From NCBI GenBank assembly GCA_002393865.1, contig DGUD01000093.1, forward strand, positions 1-17,068: a DNA stretch of 17,068 bases, written 5' to 3'. The translations under genes were made by a program, and so were the position numbers. A model generated the notes under the pieces. That model had not been told where the DNA came from, did not search any database, and was given only the letters and a program-made list of their open reading frames with translations. This document shows, in pieces, positions 1-6,755 of this stretch (the stretch's first letter is position 1; each line of letters starts with the position of its first letter). Source of the DNA: Treponema sp. UBA4319. Its GTDB lineage: Bacteria; Spirochaetota; Spirochaetia; Treponematales; Treponemataceae.

Positions 1-3
1 TAC

Positions 4-22
4 ATCTCATGCTGAAGCCCTG
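4..22 (+). repeat. Left copy of a 19-bp inverted repeat at the window edges
   Basis: The 19 bases here (ATCTCATGCTGAAGCCCTG) are the exact reverse complement of 17050-17068 at the other end. The match stops at position 23 on the inner side and may continue outward beyond the window. No transposase lies beside it. It could be the edge of a dispersed repeat or insertion element, or a point where assembly stopped at a repeat. The identity is seen directly; its nature is not known. Confidence 0.75.
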
Positions 23-50
23 ATGGAAATCGGTTTTTGGGCATACTGCG

Positions 51-124
51 GGCGGGAGTGGTATCTGATTCCGGCGGGAGTGGTATCTGATTCCGGCGGG
101 AGTGGTATCTGATTCCGGCGGGAG
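51..124 (+). repeat. 22-bp tandem repeat, 3 full copies plus 8 bp
   Basis: Three identical 22-bp units sit head to tail at 51-72, 73-94 and 95-116, followed by the first 8 bases of a fourth at 117-124. Each unit begins GGCGGGAGTGG and ends CTGATTCC. The units are identical, which suggests recent or ongoing copy-number change. A single diverged copy occurs at 15311-15339, and the flanking GCATAC is also shared (41-46 and 15302-15307). This makes it part of a dispersed family rather than a purely local duplication. Confidence 0.9.
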
Positions 125-137
125 AGCCTGCCGGAAT
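112..137 (+). other. Strong hairpin at the end of the tandem repeat
   Basis: ATTCCGGCGGG (112-122) and CCTGCCGGAAT (127-137) form an 11-bp stem with one G-T wobble and a 4-base AGAG loop. The left arm is made from the last tandem-repeat unit. No T-run follows on either strand, so it is not a standard terminator. It may be a folding element of the repeat family. Confidence 0.55.
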
Positions 138-373
138 GAGCTTAAAGCAAGAAAAATACACATAAACTGCTGCTTTCGACACGCTCAGGCACCGGATAAC
201 GACAAATATGTATGTGTATTTCAATAAACTGAATTCCATGCGGGCAGAGTGCCTCCTCGTGCTCCATCGCGGGGGGAATTTCTTGGAAATAGCGGAAAAC
301 TGGCGCCGGATATGCTGCAGCCGGCCTTGCCGGGGGTATTTTTTGGCGTCTTGTCGATTTTTTTAAGTATATA

Positions 374-1333
374 TCAATTTTTATCTGCGTCTGCATCTGC
401 AGCAGCTGCCGTTTCTGCCAGCAGCCTGCGGAATGTCGCTTGGTCGGCAAGTTCCCCGGATGCAGCGCTTGCGGTGCCGGCACAGATGCCGTAGCGGAGC
501 GCCTGCGCGTAGTCCTGCGTCTCCAGCCAGCCCGCAAGGAAGCCCGCGACCATGGAGTCTCCGGCACCGACGGAATTGACGGGGGTGCAGGCGGGCGCTT
601 CCCTGCGGTGTACCGAGCCGTCTTCCGCGACGAGCACGGCGCCCTTTTCCGCCAGCGACACAAGGACATTCCGGGCGCCGCGCTCCCGCAGCGTGCGGGC
701 ATAGGGAATGGCGTCCTCCTGCGTGCGGATATGCGTGCCGAACAGCTCCCCAAGCTCGTGCATGTTCGGCTTGATAAGGAATGGCCTGCATGCCAGCGCC
801 TGCTCCAGCACGGTGCCGGTGCTATCGACGACAAAATTGATGCCTTTGCCGCACAGTGGCTCCATGATGTCGCGGTAGCTTGTCTTCGGCATGGATGCGG
901 GAATGCTCCCCGCAAGGACAAGGAAATCCCCGGCCACAATGGAGCCGAGCTTTGCGGCCAGCGCCGTGTGGTCTGCCGCGGTGATGGCAGGGCCGCTGCC
1001 GTTCAGCTCCGTCTCTTCCTGCACCGCGGCGCCTGCCGCTTTCCTTGAGCGGATTTTCATGTTTATGCGGGACTGCCCGCCCTGCACGCGGATAAAATCA
1101 GTTTTGATGCCCAGCGCCTGTACCTGCCGCTCTATTTCCTGCCCGGTAAAGCCGGCGATAAAGCCGAGCGCCCGGCTGGGGATGCCGAGCCGGTGCAGCG
1201 CGATGGAGACGTTTATGCCTTTGCCTCCGGCACGGAGCGTCTCTGCCATCGTGCGGTTCGTGGCTCCGGGCGCGAAATCCTGCACATCCGTTATGTAGTC
1301 GAGGGATGGGTTTGCGGTGACGGTGTATATCAT
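374..1333 (-). CDS. fruK: PfkB-family sugar-phosphate kinase, 1-phosphofructokinase/tagatose-6-phosphate kinase type
   Basis: This 319-residue cytoplasmic kinase belongs to the FruK/LacC branch of the PfkB (ribokinase-like) family. These enzymes phosphorylate fructose-1-phosphate or tagatose-6-phosphate with ATP. Visible motifs are the N-terminal IYTVTANPSLDY, the glycine-rich GGKGIN at 36-41, IKPNMHEL in the middle, and the ATP and anion-hole motif NSVGAGDS with catalytic Asp at about 259. Length is normal for the family. The start is placed at the ATG giving MIYTVT, the usual family N-terminus. A TTG twelve codons upstream and an ATG four codons upstream are in frame but less likely. No Shine-Dalgarno sequence precedes the start. 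No PTS fructose transporter or aldolase is adjacent, so the substrate cannot be decided. The C-terminus ends in an unusual Ala/Asp-rich tail. It is divergent from the phosphatase at 1498. Confidence 0.88.
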   Translation of the reverse strand: MIYTVTANPSLDYITDVQDFAPGATNRTMAETLRAGGKGINVSIALHRLGIPSRALGFIAGFTGQEIERQVQALGIKTDFIRVQGGQSRINMKIRSRKAAGAAVQEETELNGSGPAITAADHTALAAKLGSIVAGDFLVLAGSIPASMPKTSYRDIMEPLCGKGINFVVDSTGTVLEQALACRPFLIKPNMHELGELFGTHIRTQEDAIPYARTLRERGARNVLVSLAEKGAVLVAEDGSVHRREAPACTPVNSVGAGDSMVAGFLAGWLETQDYAQALRYGICAGTASAASGELADQATFRRLLAETAAAADADADKN

Positions 1334-1340
1334 TGGGGCA

Positions 1341-1369
1341 AGCATAGCATTGAAGCGTCGTGCCGTCAA
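1341..1369 (-). promoter_or_regulatory. Putative promoter of the kinase gene, nearly leaderless
   Basis: On the minus strand, TTGACG (1364-1369) and TATGCT (1341-1346) are 17 bases apart. Transcription would start near 1334, right at the ATG (1333). This would make the mRNA leaderless or nearly so and fits the absence of a ribosome binding site. The boxes interleave with those of the opposite promoter at 1350-1378. This is a reading by eye, not proven. Confidence 0.4.
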
Positions 1370-1378
1370 TGCTATAAT
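1350..1378 (+). promoter_or_regulatory. Putative promoter of the HAD phosphatase gene
   Basis: TTGAAG (1350-1355) and a perfect TATAAT (1373-1378) are separated by 17 bases, a good sigma-70-type match. The start site would be near 1385, leaving a leader of about 113 bases before the GTG start at 1498. The imperfect dyad ATTGA...TCAAT at 1349-1370 lies across this promoter and the opposing one and could be an operator. Confidence 0.55.
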
Positions 1379-1383
1379 AGAAA

Positions 1384-1413
1384 GGCTGTTTCAAAAAGTC
1401 AGCCGTTTTTTTT
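1384..1413 (+). terminator. Terminator-like hairpin in the phosphatase leader
   Basis: GGCTG (1384-1388) pairs with CAGCC (1400-1404) across an 11-base loop, and T8 follows at 1406-1413. A second hairpin, GCTTCC (1419-1424) with GGAAGC (1433-1438), comes next. No plus-strand gene lies upstream in the window. It may therefore act on leader transcripts or on transcription entering from the left. If RNA starts near 1385, the hairpin is at its very 5' end, an odd place for a terminator, and it may instead protect the RNA. Confidence 0.4.
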
Positions 1414-1497
1414 GATTTGCTTCCTGGCGCCCGGAAGCTGCTGCTTTCCGCGCAGGACGTGCATTTTTCGGGCTGAATCTTCTGCAAGGAGGCCGCT

Positions 1498-2160
1498 GTG
1501 GGGCGTCCGTATGGTTTTATCCTCTTTGATTTTGACGGTACGATAATGGACACGTCGGAAGGCATCCGGCATTCCTTTGATCGCGTGGTGGACGTCTACC
1601 ATCCGGATATTCCCGGAAGGGAGGTCTATGAGCGCATGATTGGCCCGCCGCTCCCGGAAAGTCTTGCCTCTGTGTTCCGGCTGAAGGAGGAGGACATCCG
1701 GCCTGCCATGAAGGTCTACCGCAGCTATTACGCCGAAAAGGGCATGTTTGAGTCGCGGCCCTACGACGGCATCGTGGAGCTGCTCCGCGCGCTGCGGCAG
1801 GCAGGAAAAAAAGTCTTTACCGCCACGAGCAAGCCTGAGCCCTATACCCGCCGCATTCTGGAGGCAAAGGGCATGCTGGGGCTTTTTGACTTTGTCGGCG
1901 GGAGCGACCTTGAGGAGAAGCGGCGCGCGGGCAAGGCGGACGTCATCCGCTATGTGCTCGCGGAGAACGGCCTTGCCGGGCGCACGGAGGACTGCGTGAT
2001 GGTGGGTGATACCCGCTTTGACATCCTTGGCGCGCAGGAGACCGGCCTGGATTCCGTGGGCGTGCTTTACGGCTTCGGCTCGGAGGCCGAGCTGCGTGCC
2101 GCGGGTGCCGGCCGCATCGTGGCTTCCGTGGAGGAGCTCGGCCGCCTGCTGCTCTCATGA
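1498..2160 (+). CDS. HAD-superfamily phosphatase, phosphoglycolate phosphatase-like
   Basis: This 220-residue soluble hydrolase has all four HAD motifs. Motif I is DFDGT at 11-15, with nucleophile Asp11 and acid/base Asp13. Motif II is T110-S111. Motif III is Lys146. Motif IV is GDTRFD at 170-175, with the Mg-binding aspartates. The helical cap between motifs I and II marks subfamily IA, which includes phosphoglycolate phosphatase (Gph), pyrophosphatase PpaX and related enzymes. The exact substrate cannot be told from sequence. The GTG start is supported by a strong AAGGAGG at 1486-1492, five bases upstream. It is transcribed away from the kinase at 374. The opp promoter lies just after its stop, so it is probably a single-gene unit. 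Confidence 0.88.
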   Translation: MGRPYGFILFDFDGTIMDTSEGIRHSFDRVVDVYHPDIPGREVYERMIGPPLPESLASVFRLKEEDIRPAMKVYRSYYAEKGMFESRPYDGIVELLRALRQAGKKVFTATSKPEPYTRRILEAKGMLGLFDFVGGSDLEEKRRAGKADVIRYVLAENGLAGRTEDCVMVGDTRFDILGAQETGLDSVGVLYGFGSEAELRAAGAGRIVASVEELGRLLLS

Positions 2161-2216
2161 TGAGGAAAAGCTGCGGCTCCGCTTCGGAAGAAGATACGCT
2201 GAGGCCGTGTACGAAT

Positions 2217-2245
2217 TTGCAGAAACGTGCGCATTGTGCTATACT
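2217..2245 (+). promoter_or_regulatory. Putative promoter of the opp operon
   Basis: TTGCAG (2217-2222) and TATACT (2240-2245) are 17 bases apart, in the gap between the phosphatase stop and oppA. The start site would be near 2252, giving a leader of about 44 bases. A small GGGC/GCCC hairpin (2265-2276) sits just before the ribosome binding site GGGAGGA (2284-2290). Confidence 0.5.
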
Positions 2246-2295
2246 TGCGTACTGTGGGGATAAAGGGCGTTTGCCCGTCCTTTGGGAGGAATTGT

Positions 2296-4275
2296 ATGAA
2301 TACATCTGTCCGGAAGCCGGCATTGCTTGCGCTCTGCTCGGCTGCATTGCTGGTGTCGTTTGCGGCATGCGGGAAAAAGCCTTCCGCTTCTGCCGAAAAG
2401 ACGTACACGTACCGTATCGTGACCGCCGCGCCGCATTCTTGGAGCCCGACGGACGTGCAGACGAACGAGGACGCCGAGGTGATTAACCGTACCAGCGCCG
2501 GATTGTATGAATTTGCGCTCAACGATGCCCGCGATAATTTTATCGTCACCTGCGAGATGGCGGCGGATTTCCCGCAGGACGTGACCGCGGAATTTGCCGG
2601 GAACCCCCTGTACGGTGTGCCTGCCGGTGCCACTGAGGGCTGGGCGTGGCGTATTCCCCTGAACAAGGACGCAAAGTGGGAGGACGGCACGCCGATAAAC
2701 GCGGACACCTATCTTTATAGCGCCCAGCAGTACCTGAACCCGGAGATGAAGAACTACCGCGCGGGCACGTTCTATGTGGACAGCCTGCCGCTCGCCAACG
2801 GTGAGGCGTATTACGAGGGCACGGGCAGCTGGTCTGACGTGGGCATCATCAAGAACGACGACTACACGATAACGCTGGTGCTCACGATGCCCTTGAGCCC
2901 TTTTACCTTCTTCTATAATTCAAGCAATTTCCTGCTGCTGTACAAGGATTTGTACGAGGCAAACAAAAAAGCTGCCGGAGACCTTATCAAGAGTTCCTAC
3001 GGGACGAGCCCTGAAAGCTACATGTCGTACGGCCCGTACCGCATAGCGAGCTACCAGCCGGACAAAATCATGCTGATGGAGAGGAACCCGCAGTGGTACG
3101 GCTGGACGGACGGAAAGCACGAGGGGCAGTACCAGACGACGCACATCGAGTACAATTACATAAAGGAGCATGCCACGGAGCTGAACCTGTTCCTGCAGGG
3201 CAAGCTTGACGCCGTGAGTCTGACCGCCGCAGATCTGCAGAAATACGGCAACAGCGAGTACCGGCTCATCACCCCTACCTCATATACGTATAAATTCAGC
3301 TTTAACATCGATCGGGATGCGCTCAAAAAGCTTGACGGCGACGGCGTGAACCATTCGGTTATCTCCTACATCGACTTCCGCCACGGATTTTCGCTCGCGA
3401 TTGACCGCCAGAAATACGTCGATACCATCAGCCCTGCCTCCACGCCGGGCTACGGCCTGATGACGACCCTGTATGTGGCCAACCCTGATTCCGGGGAAAG
3501 CTACCGCGATACGCCGCAGGCAAAGCAGGCGCTCTGCGAATTCTACGGGGTGCAGGACGAGGATGATATCACCGGCTACAACCCGGAGCAGGCCCGCGTC
3601 TATCTGCAGAAGGCCTATGAGGCTGCCGTCGCCGCCGGGGACTTAAAGCCGACCGACACGGTGCAGATTGACTTCCACATGTACGCGGCCGACACGGTGT
3701 ACAAGCAGACCTGCGACTTTGTGCAGCAGGCCATGGACGAAGCGGCCGCCGGCACGGGCTTTGAGGGCAAGATTACGGTCAAGCTGGTGCAGGACGAGGA
3801 CTACTACAACCACATGCGTCAGGGGCTCGTTGACCTTGCCATGACGGCATGGGGCGGCGCATCCTATGACCCCTACGGCGTGCTGTGGGATTACTGCGAT
3901 ATGGATGCCCTGAACGAGTACGGCTTTAAGCCGATGGAGGAGACGCTGACCATAACGGTTGACGGCCGCCCGCTGACAAAGACCTATAACGGCTGGTACC
4001 TTGCGCTCTGCCAGGGAGAATACGCCACCGCCGCCTACGAAACGCGGAACACAATCCTTGCCGCCGTGGAGAAGGCGCTGCTGGAGCATTACAACATGAT
4101 TCCGTTCCGCTATGCGAATTCTTCTTCTATGATTTCCCAGCGCGTGGTGGAAGGCGCCGACCACTTTGTGAACGACATCGTGAAGCGGGGAAGCTTTCAG
4201 TTCCGCACCTACACGATGGATGATGCCGAGTGGGAGGAATACTGCCGCAAGAGCAATTACCAGCTGACGTACTAG
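2296..4275 (+). CDS. oppA: Oligopeptide-binding lipoprotein (substrate-binding protein, family 5)
   Basis: This 659-residue substrate-binding lipoprotein captures peptides in the periplasm and delivers them to the OppBCDF transporter. The N-terminus MNTSVRKPALL, a hydrophobic stretch and the lipobox FAAC with Cys25 show a type II signal peptide. Family-5 hallmarks are WEDGTPINADTYL at 128-140, SYGPYRI at 244-250 and FRHGFSLAIDRQKYV at 361-375. The start is the ATG at 2296, because GGGAGGA lies five bases upstream and the signal peptide begins there. An in-frame GTG-type extension to 2227 would overlap the promoter and spoil the signal peptide. The protein is longer than enterobacterial OppA and closer to the size of large Gram-positive peptide-binding lipoproteins. 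It is the first gene of a five-gene operon, with oppB starting 22 bases later. The peptide specificity is unknown. Confidence 0.93.
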   Translation: MNTSVRKPALLALCSAALLVSFAACGKKPSASAEKTYTYRIVTAAPHSWSPTDVQTNEDAEVINRTSAGLYEFALNDARDNFIVTCEMAADFPQDVTAEFAGNPLYGVPAGATEGWAWRIPLNKDAKWEDGTPINADTYLYSAQQYLNPEMKNYRAGTFYVDSLPLANGEAYYEGTGSWSDVGIIKNDDYTITLVLTMPLSPFTFFYNSSNFLLLYKDLYEANKKAAGDLIKSSYGTSPESYMSYGPYRIASYQPDKIMLMERNPQWYGWTDGKHEGQYQTTHIEYNYIKEHATELNLFLQGKLDAVSLTAADLQKYGNSEYRLITPTSYTYKFSFNIDRDALKKLDGDGVNHSVISYIDFRHGFSLAIDRQKYVDTISPASTPGYGLMTTLYVANPDSGESYRDTPQAKQALCEFYGVQDEDDITGYNPEQARVYLQKAYEAAVAAGDLKPTDTVQIDFHMYAADTVYKQTCDFVQQAMDEAAAGTGFEGKITVKLVQDEDYYNHMRQGLVDLAMTAWGGASYDPYGVLWDYCDMDALNEYGFKPMEETLTITVDGRPLTKTYNGWYLALCQGEYATAAYETRNTILAAVEKALLEHYNMIPFRYANSSSMISQRVVEGADHFVNDIVKRGSFQFRTYTMDDAEWEEYCRKSNYQLTY

Positions 4276-4297
4276 GCCTGCGGGGCGGAGGTAAAGC

Positions 4298-5266
4298 ATG
4301 CTGAAATATGTGCTGAAACGGATAGCCCTGATGATACTGAGCCTGTTCATCATCATGACCATGCTCTTTGTGCTGATACGCTTGCTGCCCAACCCGGTGG
4401 AAGCCGTGCAGGGCGGCTATGACCGCGCGCTCCGCGATATGCGCGAGGCATGGGGCTACAACAAGCCGGTGATGGTGCAGTATGCCATCTTCCTCAGGAA
4501 CGTGTTCACGCGCTGGGACTGGGGCTTCTGCACCACCATGGGGACGTTCCTGCAGCCGGTGACGACGTACATCGTGGGCAAGCTGCCCGCGACGGTGTAC
4601 ATAAATGTCTTCTCCGTGCTCTTCTCGCTCCCGGTGGGTATCACATTCGGTATCATTGCCGCCGTGAACAAGAACAAATGGCCTGACCATGTCATCCAGT
4701 TCTTTATCATGCTGTTCATATCCGTGCCTTCGTTTGTGTATGCGTTCTTCCTCCAGTATTTTGTGGGCTACCGGCTCAACCTGTGCCCGCTCATATTCAA
4801 AGACGGCACGGACTGGTTCACGTGGCCGATGTTCCACAGCGCGATTATGCCGGTGCTGGCGCTGTCCTTCGGACCGGTCGCGGGCAACATGCGGCTTATC
4901 CGCGCGGAGCTGACGGAGCAGCTGACCAGCGAATATATGCTGCTTGCCCGCGCAAAGGGGCTTACCCGCATGCAGGCTACCGTGCGCCACGCCTTCCGCA
5001 ATTCTATGGTTCCGCTCATGCCGTCGTTCCTAGGGGATTTTATCGGCATACTCGGCGGCTCCATGATTATCGAGCAGATTTTTGCGGTGCCGGGCATCGG
5101 CAAGACCTATGTCATGTCCATCGCGCTCAAGGATTACAGCGTGTTCATGGCAATCAGCATGTTCTATGTGGCTATCGGTCTTGCCGCAGGAATCGTGAGC
5201 GATCTGAGCTACGGCTTTATCGATCCGAGAATCCGCATGGGAGGAGACAGGAAGAATGAGCTTTGA
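4298..5266 (+). CDS. oppB: Oligopeptide ABC transporter inner-membrane permease OppB
   Basis: This 322-residue permease forms half of the membrane channel together with OppC. About six membrane helices are visible, near residues 9-30, 101-121, 133-155, 182-199, 236-258 and 282-304. The cytoplasmic EAA coupling loop that contacts the ATPases is EYMLLARAKGL at 212-222, followed by the basic segment leading to RNSMVPLM. Length and topology are normal for OppB/DppB. The ATG is preceded by GGAGG (4287-4291). It overlaps oppC by 11 bases, which suggests translational coupling. Confidence 0.93.
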   Translation: MLKYVLKRIALMILSLFIIMTMLFVLIRLLPNPVEAVQGGYDRALRDMREAWGYNKPVMVQYAIFLRNVFTRWDWGFCTTMGTFLQPVTTYIVGKLPATVYINVFSVLFSLPVGITFGIIAAVNKNKWPDHVIQFFIMLFISVPSFVYAFFLQYFVGYRLNLCPLIFKDGTDWFTWPMFHSAIMPVLALSFGPVAGNMRLIRAELTEQLTSEYMLLARAKGLTRMQATVRHAFRNSMVPLMPSFLGDFIGILGGSMIIEQIFAVPGIGKTYVMSIALKDYSVFMAISMFYVAIGLAAGIVSDLSYGFIDPRIRMGGDRKNEL

Positions 5267-6755
5267 CGAATGCAGAGCCGCCGCCGCGACGCAGAATGAA
5301 TTTGAGGCTCTGGCGCCGGAGCAGTTTGCCTTTGTGCGGCGTAGCGCGGAGGATGCGGAACCGCGCTTCCATACAAAGCCGGCCGGATACATGCATGACG
5401 TGCTGTACCGCTTTGCGACGAACAGGGGTTCCGTCATCTGCTTCTTCATCATCGTCGCGCTGTTCCTGTATGCCTTTATCGGGCCGCTGATTTCCCCGTA
5501 CAAAATTTCGGACAGGGACGGCTACTATGCCTATGTGTCCCCGCGGCATGCGCTCTTTGAGGGGCGCGGCTGGTGGGACGGCGGGCACAAGATGGAGCTG
5601 AACCTGCAGACCTACCAGTATTACCGGAACATCCCCGGCGCAATCATACGGGATTACGGCGTCCATGAGCGGCTTGTCGCGAACAGGCGGCAGCAGTGGC
5701 ATTCCGTCCGCATCGACACCTACGCTAAGGTCGGCTGGGTAAAGATGCTGCTTTCGGAGCGCGAGTATGAGGCCGCAAAGGCGTGGGAAAGCGGGGAGCA
5801 CCGCTTGTTCTGGCCGGTGATTGACCAGAAAAAAGTGCGCAATCCCGCCTATCAGAACGACATGAACGCCTGGTTCGCCACGGACGAGCGCGGCATTGCC
5901 CAGCTGGACGCCGCCGGGAACGCAATGGATATCTTTGTGCGGGACGACGCTTCCCCCGACGGCTATGCCTACTATACGCTCCGCATGAACGGCACCCAGT
6001 ATGAGGTGCGCGTGCTCTACCGCGAATGGTACTATTATACGCATGGTGCATACCCGTGCTTCTGGTTCGGGGCGGATGCGTCCGGCTGCGACATATTCAC
6101 ACGGCTGGCGCACGGTGCGCGGCTCTCGCTGTGCCTGAGCCTCATCGTCTCCGCCATAAACCTGTGCCTTGGTACCGTCATCGGTGCGCTGGAAGGCTAT
6201 TACGGCGGGCTCTTCGACCTGCTCTTTGAGCGGGTCAAGGATATTATCTACGAGGTTCCCACGCAGGTGACGATGACGCTCTTCCAGCTCTATCTCGCCC
6301 AGAAGCTCGGCCCGCTCGTGGCGCTTTTCTTTGCCTTCGTATTCTACGGGTGGATAAGCATGTCGTCCGTGGTGCGCGCCCAGTTCTACCGCTTTAAGGG
6401 GCAGGACTACGTGAACGCGAGCCGCACGCTGGGCGCAAAGGATTCGCGTCTCATATTCCGCCACATACTTCCGAATGCCATCGGCTTTATCATAACGGTG
6501 TCGGTGCTCTCGATTCCCGGCGTCATATTCAGCGAGGCAAGCCTGTCCTACCTGGGGATTGTGGATCTGGATTCCCCCACGATGGCGAGCGTCGGCACTA
6601 TGCTGAATGCGGCGAAAGATGCGCTTTCCTCCTATCCCCACGCGGTGTTCTTTCCGGCGCTGTTCATCTCCATACTGCTTGTCTGCTTCAATGAATTCGG
6701 CAACGGTCTGCGGGATGCCTTTAATCCTACGTTGCGGGGGGTGACCGATGAGTGA
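5256..6755 (+). CDS. oppC: Oligopeptide ABC transporter permease OppC with a large periplasmic insertion
   Basis: This 499-residue permease partners OppB. A cytoplasmic N-terminal stretch leads to membrane helix 1 (about 58-80). Normal OppC then soon reaches the motif seen here as FGADASGCDIFTRLAHGAR (271-289). Here about 190 residues lie between, rich in Tyr, Trp and charged residues and without a membrane helix, so they form an extra periplasmic domain. The remaining helices and the EAA loop YVNASRTLGAKD (385-396) followed by ILPNAIGF are intact. OppC/DppC is usually about 300 residues, so this protein is long by roughly 150-200. The ATG overlaps oppB by 11 bases, and the 3' end overlaps oppD by 8 (ATGAGTGA). 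Confidence 0.92.
   Translation: MSFDECRAAAATQNEFEALAPEQFAFVRRSAEDAEPRFHTKPAGYMHDVLYRFATNRGSVICFFIIVALFLYAFIGPLISPYKISDRDGYYAYVSPRHALFEGRGWWDGGHKMELNLQTYQYYRNIPGAIIRDYGVHERLVANRRQQWHSVRIDTYAKVGWVKMLLSEREYEAAKAWESGEHRLFWPVIDQKKVRNPAYQNDMNAWFATDERGIAQLDAAGNAMDIFVRDDASPDGYAYYTLRMNGTQYEVRVLYREWYYYTHGAYPCFWFGADASGCDIFTRLAHGARLSLCLSLIVSAINLCLGTVIGALEGYYGGLFDLLFERVKDIIYEVPTQVTMTLFQLYLAQKLGPLVALFFAFVFYGWISMSSVVRAQFYRFKGQDYVNASRTLGAKDSRLIFRHILPNAIGFIITVSVLSIPGVIFSEASLSYLGIVDLDSPTMASVGTMLNAAKDALSSYPHAVFFPALFISILLVCFNEFGNGLRDAFNPTLRGVTDE

Larger units (their letters stand above)
1..373. other. Gene-free left end carrying repeats
   Basis: No convincing gene is present. The stretch holds the edge copy of the 19-bp inverted repeat (4-22), a 22-bp tandem repeat (51-124) and a hairpin (112-137). 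From about 140 to 373 is AT-richer, unremarkable DNA downstream of the minus-strand kinase. On the minus strand after the kinase stop there is only a weak CCGG/CCGG stem near 320, with no T-run, so no clear terminator was found. Open frames crossing this region are extensions or shadows of the kinase gene. Confidence 0.6.

Noticed and set aside
51..124. CRISPR array
   Set aside because: The 22-bp units touch each other with no spacers between them.
142..939. Minus-strand frame of 265 codons reaching into the left gap
   Set aside because: It overlaps the kinase gene in another frame, is Arg/Pro/Ser-rich and shows no domain.
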